A stretch of 64,000 nucleotides of DNA, taken from NCBI RefSeq assembly GCF_003852425.1, contig NZ_QAJN01000004.1:124001-188000 (forward strand), read 5' to 3'. A model generated the notes under the pieces. The model was not told the origin of the DNA and made no database searches. It worked only from the letters and a program-made list of their open reading frames with translations. Shown one piece after another: positions 27,227-37,178 of the stretch (its first letter is position 1; every line of letters begins with the position of its first letter). The translations under genes were made by a program, and so were the position numbers. This DNA comes from Paucibacter sp. KBW04 (GTDB lineage: Bacteria > Pseudomonadota > Gammaproteobacteria > Burkholderiales > Burkholderiaceae_C).

Positions 27227-29380
27227 ATGAGTGATTCTTTTGAGACCCAGCCGATGGCGCTTGCGCCCTCGCGTCGCCACAGCCCCGGCCGTGAGTTGCT
27301 GGACCTGCTGGCCTCCATGCGGTTTGCGGTGTCCTTGCTGACGGTGATCTGCATCGCCTCCATCATCGGCACCGTGGTCAAGCAGCGCGAGCCGCTGAAC
27401 AACTACGTCAACCAATTCGGGCCCTTCTGGGCCGAGGTGTTTGGCAAGCTGGACCTCTACACCGTCTACGGCGCTTGGTGGTTCTTGCTGATCCTGGCCT
27501 TTCTGGTGCTCTCCACCAGCCTGTGCATCGCCCGCAACACGCCCAAGATCCTGCAAGACCTGCGCAACTACAAAGAGAATGTGCGCGAGCAGTCGCTGCA
27601 GGCCTTCCACCACAAGGCCCTGGGTCATATGCAGGGCGGGCCTGAGGCGGTGCTGGCCCGCGTCTCCAACTATCTGGGCCAATCCGGCTGGAAGGCCAAG
27701 ATCCAGGTGCGCGACCGTGGCGTGATGGTGGCCGCCCGCAAGGGTTCGGCCAACAAGATCGGCTATATCGCCGCCCACTCGGCCATCGTGCTGGTCTGCC
27801 TGGGCGGCTTGCTGGACGGCGACCTGCTGGTGCGCGGCCTGATGTGGGCCCAGGGCAAGACGGTGTACGAGGGCGGCGGCCTGATCAGCGCCGTCGCTCC
27901 CGAGCACCGCCTGCCACCGGGCAACCCCAGCTTCCGTGGCAATCTGATGGTGCCTGAGGGCGCACGCGCCGCCACCGCCGTACTGTCCATGCCGAATGGC
28001 GTGGTGCTGCAGGACCTGCCCTTCGATGTGGAGCTGAAAAAGTTCATCGTCGAATACTACGAAACCGGCATGCCCAAGCTGTTCGCCAGCGAAGTCGTGA
28101 TCCGCGACCACGACACCGGCAAGACCAGCGAGGCCAAGATCAAGGTCAACGAGCCCCTGATCCACCGCGGCATCGCCCTCTATCAAAGCAGTTTTGAGGA
28201 CGGCGGCTCGGAGCTGAAGCTGACGGCCCAGGCCATGCAGGGCGGCAAGCCTTTTACGCTGGAAGGCCGGGTCGGCGGCAACACCACGCTCAAGGGCGGC
28301 ACTGACGAGAAGGGGGAAGCAGAAAAACTAACCCTGGAATTCACCGGTCTGCGGGTCATCAATGTCGAGAATATGAGCAATGCACCCGCCGGTGGTGAGG
28401 GGACGGATGTGCGCCGGGTGGACCTGGTGGGCTCGCTGAACAAGCATCTGGGTAGCGGCGCTCGTACCAAGACCGAGAAGGACCTGCGCAATATCGGCCC
28501 CTCCTTCAGCTACAAGCTGGTGGACGCCGCCGGCCAGCGGCGTGAGTTCAACAACTATATGGTGCCGGTCGAGCTGGACGGTCAGCGCGTCTTTCTGGCC
28601 GGTGTGCGCGAGAACCTGAACGAGAGCTTCCGCTATCTGCGCATCCCCGTCGACGAGCAAGGCAGCATGACGGAGTGGCTGCGCCTGCGCACCGCCCTGC
28701 TCAACCCCCAGCTGCGCGACCGCGCCGCGCGCCGATATGCCGAAGCCGCCACCCCCAGCGACAAGCCCCAGATGCTGCCGCAGTTGCAGGCCACGGCCAA
28801 ACGCGCCCTGAGCTTGTTTGCAGGCGCCGAACCGGGCAAGAGCGAGGCAAAGAAAGCCATGCCGCTGGGCGGCCTGCCCGCCCTGTCCAATTTCATCGAG
28901 ACCGAGGTGCCCGAGGGTGAGCGACAAAAGGTCAGCGAGGTGCTGCTGCGCATTCTCAACGGCAGCTTGTTCGAGCTCTACAAGCTGAGTCGCGACCAAG
29001 CCGGCCTGGGCGACCCCAAGGCCGACGCACAGACCCAGGGTTTTTTGACCCAGGCCGTGCTGGCCTTGTCGGACAGCATGTTCTACCCCGCCCCTGTGCT
29101 GCTGCAGCTGGATGATTTCAAGCAGGTGCAGGCCAGCGTATTCCAGGTCACCCGCGCGCCGGGCCAGAAGCTGGTCTACTTGGGCGCTGTGCTGCTCATC
29201 ATCGGCGTCTTCGCCATGCTCTATATCAAGGAGCGCAGGCTGTGGGTCTGGCTGGAGTCAGCCCCCGGCCAACCGGAGCTGACCCGTGTGCGCATGGCCC
29301 TGTCCTGCACCCGCGAGTCCCCCGACACCGCAATTGAATTCGATCAGCTCAAGCTGGATCTGTTGAAGGAAGGCGTATGA
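27227..29380 (+). CDS. resB: Cytochrome c biogenesis protein ResB (Ccs1)
   Basis: 717-residue subunit of the System II haem ligation complex; with CcsA/CcsB it delivers and attaches haem to apocytochromes c on the periplasmic side. Three N-terminal membrane segments (LLASMRFAVSLLTVICIASI, AWWFLLILAFLVLSTSLCIA, and KIGYIAAHSAIVLVCLGGLL with a conserved His) precede a very large periplasmic domain, and a last membrane helix lies near residue 645 (LVYLGAVLLIIGVFAMLYI). The TGA stop overlaps the next ATG (ATGA), so the two proteins are coupled. Confidence 0.95.
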   Translation: MSDSFETQPMALAPSRRHSPGRELLDLLASMRFAVSLLTVICIASIIGTVVKQREPLNNYVNQFGPFWAEVFGKLDLYTVYGAWWFLLILAFLVLSTSLCIARNTPKILQDLRNYKENVREQSLQAFHHKALGHMQGGPEAVLARVSNYLGQSGWKAKIQVRDRGVMVAARKGSANKIGYIAAHSAIVLVCLGGLLDGDLLVRGLMWAQGKTVYEGGGLISAVAPEHRLPPGNPSFRGNLMVPEGARAATAVLSMPNGVVLQDLPFDVELKKFIVEYYETGMPKLFASEVVIRDHDTGKTSEAKIKVNEPLIHRGIALYQSSFEDGGSELKLTAQAMQGGKPFTLEGRVGGNTTLKGGTDEKGEAEKLTLEFTGLRVINVENMSNAPAGGEGTDVRRVDLVGSLNKHLGSGARTKTEKDLRNIGPSFSYKLVDAAGQRREFNNYMVPVELDGQRVFLAGVRENLNESFRYLRIPVDEQGSMTEWLRLRTALLNPQLRDRAARRYAEAATPSDKPQMLPQLQATAKRALSLFAGAEPGKSEAKKAMPLGGLPALSNFIETEVPEGERQKVSEVLLRILNGSLFELYKLSRDQAGLGDPKADAQTQGFLTQAVLALSDSMFYPAPVLLQLDDFKQVQASVFQVTRAPGQKLVYLGAVLLIIGVFAMLYIKERRLWVWLESAPGQPELTRVRMALSCTRESPDTAIEFDQLKLDLLKEGV

Positions 29381-30768
29381 ATACTCCCAACACCACCCTG
29401 GAATCGGGCATGACGGTCGGCCTGGCCCAGAGCGCGATGATGGCCAAGCGCGGCTACTTCAGCGGCCGCAATCTGCTGGACTGGGGCTTTGCCGCCCTGG
29501 TGCTGCTGGGTGGGCTGTTCGCCTTCTCGCGCTACGGCGGCTCGATGGACGGCTATGAAGAGGGCATCCTGCTCTTCACCCTGCCCAGCGTGATCGCCCT
29601 GGGCTGGTTTTGGCGGCCGCTGCGCCTGCTGATCTTGGCCGTGGGCGCTACCAGCTTGCTGGCCATCCATTTGTACGGCCAACACACCGACAGCTTTGGC
29701 GCCGATCTGGCCGCCGCCGACCAGGTGTTCTGGCTCAAGTACATGCTGTCCAGCCAAAGCGCCATTCTGTGGATGAGCGTGCTGTTCTATATGAGCACCT
29801 TGTTCTACTGGGGCGGCTTCTTCACCAAAAAAGGCTCTGACAGCGCGGCCGAAGCGATTGGCTCCCGCCTGACCTGGGGCGCTGTCTTCATGGCCCTGCT
29901 CGGCACCATGGTGCGCTGGTTTGAAAGCCATCAGATCGCGCCGGACATCGGCCATATCCCGGTCAGCAACCTCTACGAAGTGTTTGTGCTGTTCTGCTGG
30001 ATGACGGCGCTGTTCTACCTCTACTACGAAGCCCGCTTCAAGACCCGCGCCCTGGGCGCCTACGTCTTGCTGGTGATCAGCGCGGCCGTGTCCTTCTTGC
30101 TCTGGTACACGGTGGCGCGTGACGCGCACGAAATCCAACCCCTGGTGCCGGCCCTGCAAAGCTGGTGGATGAAGATCCATGTGCCCGCCAACTTCGTCGG
30201 TTACGGCACCTTCGCCCTGGCCGCCATGGTGGGCCTGGCCTATCTGCTCAAGACAGCCACCCAACGCTCCTTGCTGATCGGCCTGATCGGCCTGCCCGCC
30301 GCCATCATCCTGGCGATTCTGGCCGCCCGACTTGGCGCCGGCCTCACACCCGATGTGATCGAGGGCCTGGACAGCTGGACGAAGAAACTGGGCGGCCTGC
30401 TGCTCTTCTTTGGCCTGTGCATCGCCCTGCGCAAGCCGCTGACGGCCCGCCTGCCCGAGCTGGTGACCCTGGACGACCTGATGTACAAGGCCATCGCGTT
30501 GGGCTTTGCCTTCTTCACCATCGCCACCATTCTGGGCGCTTTCTGGGCGGCCGAGGCCTGGGGCGGCTATTGGAGCTGGGACCCGAAAGAGACCTGGGCG
30601 CTGATCGTCTGGCTCAACTATGCGGCCTGGCTGCATATGCGCTTGATGAAGGGCTTGCGCGGTGTCGTCTCGGCCTGGTGGTCCTTGGGCGGCTTGCTGG
30701 TCACCACCTTCGCCTTCCTGGGCGTGAATATGTTCCTCTCGGGCCTGCACTCCTACGGCACGCTTTGA
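29377..30768 (+). CDS. ccsB: c-type cytochrome biogenesis protein CcsB (CcsA/ResC family)
   Basis: 463-residue integral membrane partner of ResB with the haem-handling WWD signature, seen as WGGYWSWDPKETWALIVWL near residue 400, and conserved histidines in neighbouring loops. About eight or more hydrophobic segments. Overlaps resB by four bases. Presence of System II here explains maturation of the adjacent cytochrome c4. A 7-bp hairpin follows (30779-30799). Confidence 0.95.
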   Translation: MNTPNTTLESGMTVGLAQSAMMAKRGYFSGRNLLDWGFAALVLLGGLFAFSRYGGSMDGYEEGILLFTLPSVIALGWFWRPLRLLILAVGATSLLAIHLYGQHTDSFGADLAAADQVFWLKYMLSSQSAILWMSVLFYMSTLFYWGGFFTKKGSDSAAEAIGSRLTWGAVFMALLGTMVRWFESHQIAPDIGHIPVSNLYEVFVLFCWMTALFYLYYEARFKTRALGAYVLLVISAAVSFLLWYTVARDAHEIQPLVPALQSWWMKIHVPANFVGYGTFALAAMVGLAYLLKTATQRSLLIGLIGLPAAIILAILAARLGAGLTPDVIEGLDSWTKKLGGLLLFFGLCIALRKPLTARLPELVTLDDLMYKAIALGFAFFTIATILGAFWAAEAWGGYWSWDPKETWALIVWLNYAAWLHMRLMKGLRGVVSAWWSLGGLLVTTFAFLGVNMFLSGLHSYGTL

Positions 30769-30778
30769 GCTGAAAACC

Positions 30779-30799
30779 CAGGGGCATCAAACGCCCCTG
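30779..30799 (+). terminator. Possible weak terminator after ccsB
   Basis: CAGGGGC, 7-base loop, GCCCCTG, directly after the ccsB stop. No T run follows, so it may be a processing or Rho-linked hairpin only. Confidence 0.4.
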
Positions 30800-30876
30800 C
30801 GGCAAGAATTTCCTTCATGACGTAAGCTTTTGCGGCCTGGCACGACAGATGCCAATCACCCTCCGCAAAGGCTGTC

Positions 30877-31854
30877 ATGAAGCACCCCTCTCTCGATCTG
30901 ATTCCCGCCTCGGAAATCACCCCCCAAGCCGTGTTTGAAGCCCGCCGCGATTGGCTGCGCCTGATGGCCAGCGGCGCCGCGGGCGTGGCCATGGCCGGCT
31001 GGGCGGGACGTGAGGCCCTTGCACAAAGCCCCGGCAAACTGGCCAAGCTGCCCGGCGCGCGCAGTACCGTGCCGGGCGCCATGACGCTGGACAAGCTAAC
31101 GACCTACCAGGACGCCAGCACTTACAACAATTTCTACGAGTTCGGCACCGACAAAGCCGACCCCGCCCGCAACGCCGGCACCCTGCGGTCCCGGCCCTGG
31201 ACGGTGACGGTGGAAGGCGAGGTCGGCAAGCCTGGCACATTCGATCTGGACAGCCTGCTCAAGCTCAGCCCCATGGAGGAGCGCATCTACCGCCTGCGCT
31301 GTGTGGAAGGCTGGTCCATGGTGATCCCCTGGGTGGGCTATTCCTTGGCCGAGTTGATCAAAAAGGTCGAGCCCACGTCCAAGGCCAAGTTCGTCGAGTT
31401 CACCAGCCTGGCCGACAAAACGCAGATGCCCGGCGTGCGCTCCGGCGTGCTGGACTGGCCCTATGTCGAGGGCTTGCGCATCGACGAGGCCATGCACCCC
31501 CTGACCTTGCTGAGCTTTGGCATGTATGGCGAGGTCTTGCCGAATCAGAATGGCGCCCCGCTGCGCCTGGTCGTGCCCTGGAAGTACGGCTTCAAATCGG
31601 CCAAGTCCATCGTCAAGATCCGCTTTGTTGAAAAGCAGCCGGTCAGCAGCTGGACCAAGGCGGCCCAGCAAGAGTACGGCTTCTACTCCAACGTCAATCC
31701 GCAGGTCGACCACCCACGCTGGAGCCAAGCGACCGAGCGCCGCATCGGTGAGGGCGGGCTGTTCGCCAAAAAACGCCCAACCCTGATGTTCAACGGCTAT
31801 GAGGCCCAGGTGGGCCAGCTCTACGCTGGCATGGATCTGAAGAAAAACTTCTAA
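30877..31854 (+). CDS. msrP: Protein-methionine-sulfoxide reductase catalytic subunit MsrP
   Basis: Periplasmic molybdopterin enzyme that reduces methionine sulfoxide in oxidised envelope proteins. 325 residues. A twin-arginine signal ([11 protein letters not shown]) explains folded export with cofactor. The Mo-binding cysteine is Cys142 in [18 protein letters not shown], and [20 protein letters not shown] is the cofactor-binding SUOX segment. msrQ follows after 8 bases; MsrP takes electrons from that haem membrane protein. Family call is firm. Confidence 0.96.
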   Translation: MKHPSLDLIPASEITPQAVFEARRDWLRLMASGAAGVAMAGWAGREALAQSPGKLAKLPGARSTVPGAMTLDKLTTYQDASTYNNFYEFGTDKADPARNAGTLRSRPWTVTVEGEVGKPGTFDLDSLLKLSPMEERIYRLRCVEGWSMVIPWVGYSLAELIKKVEPTSKAKFVEFTSLADKTQMPGVRSGVLDWPYVEGLRIDEAMHPLTLLSFGMYGEVLPNQNGAPLRLVVPWKYGFKSAKSIVKIRFVEKQPVSSWTKAAQQEYGFYSNVNPQVDHPRWSQATERRIGEGGLFAKKRPTLMFNGYEAQVGQLYAGMDLKKNF

Positions 31855-31862
31855 AACAGACC

Positions 31863-32483
31863 ATGCAAAAGAAGCGTTCCCTCTGGCTGCACCCTGCAGC
31901 CAAGCCCTTGCTTTTCCTGATCTGCTGCCTGCCCCTGGCCTGGCTGGTCTGGGCTGCGGCCATGGATCAGCTGGGCGCCAATCCGGCCGAGGCCTTGATC
32001 CGCTCGCTGGGCGACTGGAGCTTGCGCGCCCTCTGCCTGACCCTGGCCATCACGCCTTTGCGCACAGTGGCGAACGTGCCCGCGCTGGCGCGCTTCAGGC
32101 GCATGCTGGGTTTGTTCGCATTCTTCTACGTCAGCCTGCACCTGCTGGCCTACGGCTGGCTGGATATGGGGCTGGACTTGGGCGACATCGCTCACGACAT
32201 CGCCAAGCGCCCCTTCATCCTGATGGGTTTTACCGCCTGGGTCTTGCTGCTGCCCCTGGCCGCCACCTCCTTCAACCGCGCCATCAAGGCCCTGGGGGCC
32301 AAGCGCTGGCAGCTACTGCACAAGCTGGTCTACCCCATCAGCCTGCTGGGCCTGGTGCACTTCATCTGGATGCGGGCCGGCAAAAACAATTTCGCCGAAC
32401 CCGCGATCTATGGCGCCGTGTTGGCGGTCTTACTGGGCTGGCGCTTGCTGCGGCGCTGGCGCAGCGGCAGCCGTGGGGCCTGA
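31863..32483 (+). CDS. msrQ: Haem-binding membrane subunit MsrQ
   Basis: 206-residue inner-membrane b-haem protein passing electrons from quinol to MsrP. About five to six hydrophobic segments with conserved haem-ligand type histidines (YVSLHLLAYGW; LLHKLVYPISLLGLVHFIW). It belongs to the ferric reductase-like membrane family. Its last 54 coding bases overlap the 3' end of the convergent S9 peptidase gene on the other strand, so the Arg-rich C-terminus (LLRRWRSGSRGA) is read opposite the peptidase's Ala/Pro tail. Confidence 0.95.
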   Translation: MQKKRSLWLHPAAKPLLFLICCLPLAWLVWAAAMDQLGANPAEALIRSLGDWSLRALCLTLAITPLRTVANVPALARFRRMLGLFAFFYVSLHLLAYGWLDMGLDLGDIAHDIAKRPFILMGFTAWVLLLPLAATSFNRAIKALGAKRWQLLHKLVYPISLLGLVHFIWMRAGKNNFAEPAIYGAVLAVLLGWRLLRRWRSGSRGA

Positions 32484-34511
32484 GCCGATGTGCTTGTCCA
32501 GGAATTTGAGCATGGTGGTATAGAGGTCCACCCAGTTCTCCTGCTTGCCGTAACCGTGGCCTTCCTCGGGCTTGATCATCACGATCTCGGGTGGGCGGCC
32601 GGCCTCGGTCAGGGCATTGACCATGGCCTTGGTCTGCTCCAGCGGGGTGCGCCTGTCGTCAGCACCGGCGTAGATCATCAGAGGCACTTTGGAGCGGGCG
32701 GCGTGCAAGGCCGGTGAAACCTCTTGCGCGACCTGCCAGTTGTCATCCTTCACGCCAATCAGGCGCTTCCAATAGGCCACACCGGACTTGCTGCCCGAGA
32801 AGTCTGTGGCGTTCGAGGTCAGCTGCAACTTCAAATCACTCACCACGGCTCCTGCGACCGCACACTTGAACAAATCTGCCGAGCGAATCGTCGCCCACAA
32901 GCTGGCATAACCGCCATAACTGGCGCCACTGATGCACACCCGCTGCTGGTCCGCAAAGCCCTGAGCCACGGCCCAGCGCACGGCGTCCTCGTGGTCGTCC
33001 GACATCTTGCGGCCCAGCTCACCATAACCCGCCTTGTAGATCTTTTCACCCAGCTCCGGCGTGACGCGGAAGTTAGGCAGGATCACGGCATAGCCGCGCG
33101 AGGCAAGCAACTGTGCCTCGGTGACACCAAAACTGTTCAAGGCACCCCATTTGTCAGCTCTCATCATGGGGCCGCCATGCACATGCAGCACCGTCGGCAG
33201 GCGCTGACCCGGCTGGTAATTGGCGGGCAGGAAGTAGTAGGACGGGATCTCCAAGCCATCCCGCGTCTTCAGCAAAAAAGGCCGCATCTGCACCAGATGC
33301 TTCTCCTCCACGTCTTCGCGCGAGCGCAGCGCCTCCTCCAAAGTCTTCTTCTCCGCGTCGTGGATATAGAAGGTGGGCACAGCGCGATCACTCCACACCG
33401 TCACCAGATTGCGCGTACCTTCCGTGGTCTGGAACGACACCGCCTTGCCGGGGAACAAGGCCTCGAAGCCGGCTTGCAGGCGGGCATAGTTCTCATCGAA
33501 GTAGGCCACCTGATGCTGCTCGTCAGCAAAGGACAGGCCCACCACCTTGCGCGTCTTGGGGTCATAGCGAAGACCGCTTTTGAGGTCATATCGCGGGTGC
33601 TCGGCGATGGTCTCGCCAAACCTGCCTTCAGCCACCAAGTAACGATACATGCCGACAGTGTCACGGCCGCGCCTCGTCGAGACGATCAAGTCTTCATTGT
33701 TCTCGGCAAAGGCCAGCACCGACCAACGCTCCGGGCTGCCCGGCTCGAAGCGCGCCACCTGCTTCCAAGGCGCATCCATGCCGGCGCGGATCATCACGCG
33801 GGCCCCTGGGAATTGCTGCGGGTCATCCTCTTTGTCGGCCAGCACAGCCACCCGCGGCAGGCCTTGCTGATCCAATATCCATTGCTCAACGATGCCTGGC
33901 TGATCAAAGGTCAGCAGCTTTTTCTGCCCGCTTTCCAGATTGACGCGGTAGATGTCATTGGCCTTGCTCGTGCGGAAATTGCTGGCCACCAAGACCTCGT
34001 CCTCGCTGCCCGGCGCCGTAGCCAAAAAGTTCATGTAGCGGAATTGAAAATTCCCCCGCCCATACTGTTCACGAAAGGTCGGGTGCAGCTTGCGGAAACC
34101 CGTGCCATCGCGCTTGACGGTGAACAGCCCACCGCCGTCACCTGACTCTGGGCCCGTGGGTGCGTTCAAACGCCCGAGGCTGAAGACCAGGCGCTCCGAG
34201 CCCACCCATTGGAAGCTCACCACATCAAAGTCACTCATGCCGGTCAACGCCGTGCCGGCCCGGGTCTTGAGGTCGATCACCATCAGATTGCGCTTGCCCT
34301 TCAAGGGCGCCAGCACCGCCAGGCGCTGGCCATCGGGCGACAAGCTGGGTTGTGAAAAGCGGGGCACGGCAACATAAGACGCCACCGGCAGCAACTCGTT
34401 CGCCTTGCCCGCTGCATCGGGGCTTGCGCCCAAGGCCGGTAGGCCACTCAAAAGCAAGCCAAGCGACAGGGCACTGGCACGCAGTCCGCCCGAATTCATT
34501 GTTATTTTCAT
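32430..34511 (-). CDS. S9 family (prolyl oligopeptidase) serine peptidase, exported
   Basis: 693 residues: signal peptide (hydrophobic core ASALSLGLLLSGLPALG), an N-terminal beta-propeller (residues roughly 45-410, e.g. PSLSPDGQRLAVLAP) and a C-terminal alpha/beta hydrolase with the nucleophile Ser in GASYGGYAS (about 529), the Asp in AGADDRRTP and His in EEGHGYGK. It should cleave short peptides, possibly after proline or acyl groups, in the periplasm. The ATG at 34511 has a GA/GG-rich site upstream; an ATG four codons later is possible. The Ala/Pro/Gln-rich tail is encoded opposite msrQ. Confidence 0.92.
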   Translation of the reverse strand: MKITMNSGGLRASALSLGLLLSGLPALGASPDAAGKANELLPVASYVAVPRFSQPSLSPDGQRLAVLAPLKGKRNLMVIDLKTRAGTALTGMSDFDVVSFQWVGSERLVFSLGRLNAPTGPESGDGGGLFTVKRDGTGFRKLHPTFREQYGRGNFQFRYMNFLATAPGSEDEVLVASNFRTSKANDIYRVNLESGQKKLLTFDQPGIVEQWILDQQGLPRVAVLADKEDDPQQFPGARVMIRAGMDAPWKQVARFEPGSPERWSVLAFAENNEDLIVSTRRGRDTVGMYRYLVAEGRFGETIAEHPRYDLKSGLRYDPKTRKVVGLSFADEQHQVAYFDENYARLQAGFEALFPGKAVSFQTTEGTRNLVTVWSDRAVPTFYIHDAEKKTLEEALRSREDVEEKHLVQMRPFLLKTRDGLEIPSYYFLPANYQPGQRLPTVLHVHGGPMMRADKWGALNSFGVTEAQLLASRGYAVILPNFRVTPELGEKIYKAGYGELGRKMSDDHEDAVRWAVAQGFADQQRVCISGASYGGYASLWATIRSADLFKCAVAGAVVSDLKLQLTSNATDFSGSKSGVAYWKRLIGVKDDNWQVAQEVSPALHAARSKVPLMIYAGADDRRTPLEQTKAMVNALTEAGRPPEIVMIKPEEGHGYGKQENWVDLYTTMLKFLDKHIGSGPTAAAAPAPQQAPAQ

Positions 34512-34639
34512 ATCCCACCCTCGGCCCCATGGGGACCCAATTTATGTTCAAAAATGAGGCAGCCCGCAGGGCCTCCAATCAGTCTGAACCCTCTGCCCTG
34601 CATGGCTGGGATAATTATGGATTCTTCTCAAGCCTCACC

Positions 34640-35998
34640 ATGCCTCAGCACGTCCCAAACCAAGCCCCAGCCCAAGCCGACCTTGCCATCATCGGCGGCG
34701 GCCCTGCCGGCTGCAGTGCCGCTTCCTGGCTCAGCCAGCTGGGGCTCAAGGTCGCCTTGATCGAGCGCGAAAGCGTGCTCTGCGCGTCCTTGCAAGGCCT
34801 GCAGTTCCCGCAAGATTGGCTGCTGGGTGCGCCTGGCGAGACCTTGGCCGCCCAGGGCCAGCGCTATGCGGCGCAAACCCAGGGCCTGGATGGATTGCAG
34901 CTGTTTTTGCAGCGCAGCCTCAGCCATGTGGACTGGCAAATGGGTCAAGGCTGGCGCCTGCGCCTGGACGATGGTCGCATGCTGCAGACCCGCGCCCTGC
35001 TGCTTGCCACGGGTCTGCGGCCGCTGCGGCCAGAGCTGTTCTTTGCGCCGCAGACCGCACATCCGCGCGTGATGGATGCCATCGCTCTGACCGCCCAGCG
35101 CGAAACCTTGGCCCCCGGCCGCTGCCTGCTGCTGGGCGGCGGCGACAACGCGGTGGAGAACGCGCTGTTTCTGCAGGCCAAAGGCCATCAGGTGACGCTG
35201 TGGTCGCGCAGCGACTGGCGGGCTCAGCAAGCCTTGCTGGATCGCTTAGCGCCGCTGAGCCAGCACATCACCCTGCGCCCCCGCACCCCCCTGCCCTTCC
35301 GCCTCGATGCCGCTGAAGATTTTGTGCAGGTGGAGTCTCGCGAGCATGGTCTGGAGACTTTTGACCATGTGGCCGTGCTCTTGGGCTACGAGGCCGAACC
35401 CTCAGCCTGGTTGCTGGTGGGCGACGCCTTGCAGCGCGCCGGCATCACCGCGCCCTCCCACCCTTTCCGCGACGAGCCGCGCTTTGCGCCCCTGGGCCTC
35501 TTCGTAGCCGGCGATGCCAGCGGACGCCAACACCCCTGCGTGCAAACGGCGCTGGGGGATGGCGTGGTGGCGGCCAAGGCCGTCGAAGCCTTTTTACGCC
35601 CCTTGCAAGAAGGCCAACCCAGCCTGGCCATGCGCCGCAACAACCGCCAGATCATCCACATCAGCGGCCTGCGCTTTGGCGCCAAGCTGGGTGTGCTGGA
35701 CTTTGAACGCGAGGGCCCGCAGCCCATCCAGGTCGACGCGGAGGTCAATCTCGGCGCACAGCAAATCGTCTCGCGCGATGCCGACATCGGCCATGTGCTG
35801 GACTACCGCCGCGTGCGCCAAATCATCATCGACGAATGCACGGCCGAACACACCGACCTGCTCGAAGCCCTGCTCGGCAAACTCTGCACCCGCTTGATGA
35901 AGTTGGCTGGCGTGGTGGGCGTGCGCATCAAGGTGACCAAGCTCGAAATTTTCCCCGACTGCCAAGTCGCAATCAGTGCCGAATGCGGCCAGTGGTAA
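34640..35998 (+). CDS. Fusion: NAD(P)/FAD-dependent oxidoreductase + dihydroneopterin aldolase (FolB)
   Basis: 452-residue protein of two parts. Residues 1-330 form a thioredoxin-reductase-like flavoprotein: FAD loop [15 protein letters not shown], second nucleotide loop [15 protein letters not shown], and the late FAD motif [22 protein letters not shown]. No CxxC pair is seen, so it is not a true thioredoxin reductase. Residues about 335-452 match Fol[12 protein letters not shown] (catalytic Glu), a Tyr in HVLDYRRV, Glu in LLEALLGKL, and the catalytic Lys in [12 protein letters not shown]. FolB converts dihydroneopterin to 6-hydroxymethyl-dihydropterin in folate synthesis. There is no stop between the parts; an internal ATG at 35630 could give FolB alone. 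The start at [10 protein letters not shown] sits just before the FAD fold; upstream in-frame Met codons exist. ttcA follows, the usual neighbour of folB in Burkholderiales. Confidence 0.85.
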   Translation: MPQHVPNQAPAQADLAIIGGGPAGCSAASWLSQLGLKVALIERESVLCASLQGLQFPQDWLLGAPGETLAAQGQRYAAQTQGLDGLQLFLQRSLSHVDWQMGQGWRLRLDDGRMLQTRALLLATGLRPLRPELFFAPQTAHPRVMDAIALTAQRETLAPGRCLLLGGGDNAVENALFLQAKGHQVTLWSRSDWRAQQALLDRLAPLSQHITLRPRTPLPFRLDAAEDFVQVESREHGLETFDHVAVLLGYEAEPSAWLLVGDALQRAGITAPSHPFRDEPRFAPLGLFVAGDASGRQHPCVQTALGDGVVAAKAVEAFLRPLQEGQPSLAMRRNNRQIIHISGLRFGAKLGVLDFEREGPQPIQVDAEVNLGAQQIVSRDADIGHVLDYRRVRQIIIDECTAEHTDLLEALLGKLCTRLMKLAGVVGVRIKVTKLEIFPDCQVAISAECGQW

Positions 35999-36011
35999 TG
36001 GACCACCCCGT

Positions 36012-36075
36012 AGCGCTTCGCGCTCCCCTCAAGGGGCAGAGCCCGATGGACCGGCAAAGCCGGATCCATGGGCTC
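36012..36075. repeat. Mosaic of three adjacent palindromes (REP/BIME-like)
   Basis: Three hairpins in a row between the FolB fusion and ttcA: AGCGC-TTC-GCGCT (36012-36024), CCCCT-CA-AGGGG (36025-36036) and a long imperfect stem 36039-36075 whose arms start GAGCCC and end GGGCTC, with core CCGGC-AAA-GCCGG and two one-base bulges. Such clustered palindromes are typical of REP-type extragenic repeats. Similar CCCCT..AGGGG cores recur near 37833, 39357 and, less exactly, 58032. Confidence 0.6.
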
Positions 36076-36110
36076 CACTCGATGAATCGCAGCCCTGTGC
36101 CAGGGCGCTC

Positions 36111-37076
36111 ATGAACACCAAAGACAACGCCATGACGACGACCGAAACTCTTCACACCGACAACAAGGCTGGGGCCAGCGCCGAGAAAAAGACCTCCGTG
36201 GAGATCAACAAGCTCTCCAAGCGCCTGCATCGCCAGGTCGGCCAGGCCATCACCGACTACAACATGATCGAGGAGGGCGACAAGGTCATGGTCTGCCTGT
36301 CCGGTGGCAAGGACAGTTATTCCATGCTGGACATTCTGCTGAATATGCAGCAGCGCGCGCCCATCAATTTCGAGATCGTGGCCGTCAATCTGGACCAGAA
36401 GCAGCCCGGCTTCCCCGAGCATGTGCTGCCCGAGTATCTGAAGGCCCGCGGCGTGCCCTTCCACATCGAGGAGCAAGATACCTACTCCATCGTCAAGCGC
36501 CTGGTGCCCGAGGGCAAGACCACCTGCAGCCTGTGCTCGCGTCTGCGCCGCGGCAATCTCTACCGCGTGGCCAGCGAGTTGGGCGCCACCAAGATCGCCC
36601 TGGGCCATCACCGCGATGACATCGTCGTGACCCTGCTGCTGAATATGTTCTTCGGCGCCCGCATGAAGGGCATGCCGCCCAAGCTGGTCAGCGACACCGG
36701 CTCGCATGTGGTGATCCGCCCCCTGGCCTATGTGGCCGAGCCCGATCTGGTGAAGTGGGCCGCGCATCGTGAATTCCCCATCATTCCCTGCAATCTCTGT
36801 GGCAGCCAGGAGAACCTGCAACGCGTGCAGGTCAAGGCCATGATCAATGAGTGGGAAAAGAAATACCCCGGCCGGGTTGAAAACATGTTCACGGCGATGA
36901 GCAAGGTTGTGCCCTCGCACATGATGGACCGCGAGCTCTTCCCCTTCCAAACCCTCAAGGCCACCGGCGTGCCCGACCCGCAAGGCGATATCGCCTTCGA
37001 CGAAGACGAGGCCTGCGGAACACCGAGCAGCAGCACGGTTAGCGCCGTGATTCCCCTGAAGCGCGACCTGGAATAA
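36111..37076 (+). CDS. ttcA: tRNA 2-thiocytidine(32) synthetase TtcA
   Basis: 321-residue cytoplasmic enzyme that thiolates cytidine 32 in certain tRNAs using ATP and a 4Fe-4S cluster. Visible are the PP-loop SGGKDSYSM, the cysteine pairs CSLCSR and CNLCGS, and the [20 protein letters not shown] segment characteristic of TtcA. The start at MNTKDNAM (36111) has AGGG 6-9 bases upstream; the later MTTTETLH (36132) is an alternative. Upstream lie the palindromic repeats. Confidence 0.96.
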   Translation: MNTKDNAMTTTETLHTDNKAGASAEKKTSVEINKLSKRLHRQVGQAITDYNMIEEGDKVMVCLSGGKDSYSMLDILLNMQQRAPINFEIVAVNLDQKQPGFPEHVLPEYLKARGVPFHIEEQDTYSIVKRLVPEGKTTCSLCSRLRRGNLYRVASELGATKIALGHHRDDIVVTLLLNMFFGARMKGMPPKLVSDTGSHVVIRPLAYVAEPDLVKWAAHREFPIIPCNLCGSQENLQRVQVKAMINEWEKKYPGRVENMFTAMSKVVPSHMMDRELFPFQTLKATGVPDPQGDIAFDEDEACGTPSSSTVSAVIPLKRDLE

Positions 37077-37178
37077 ACACAGTTCGCTCAGACGAGAGTC
37101 GGCTTAAGCAAAGAGATACAAACAGGCAACAAAATCGCCTGACAATCCTCTTGTGAAGAAGATCAAGAGGAGATCGCC

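Noticed and set aside
26342-28186. A minus-strand open frame across cytochrome c4 and resB
   Set aside because: It would run through the c4 terminator and two genes with clear motifs; its composition is that of a shadow frame.
36012-36075. Rho-independent terminator for the FolB fusion gene
   Set aside because: Strong hairpins exist but none is followed by a T run; I list them as palindromic repeats.
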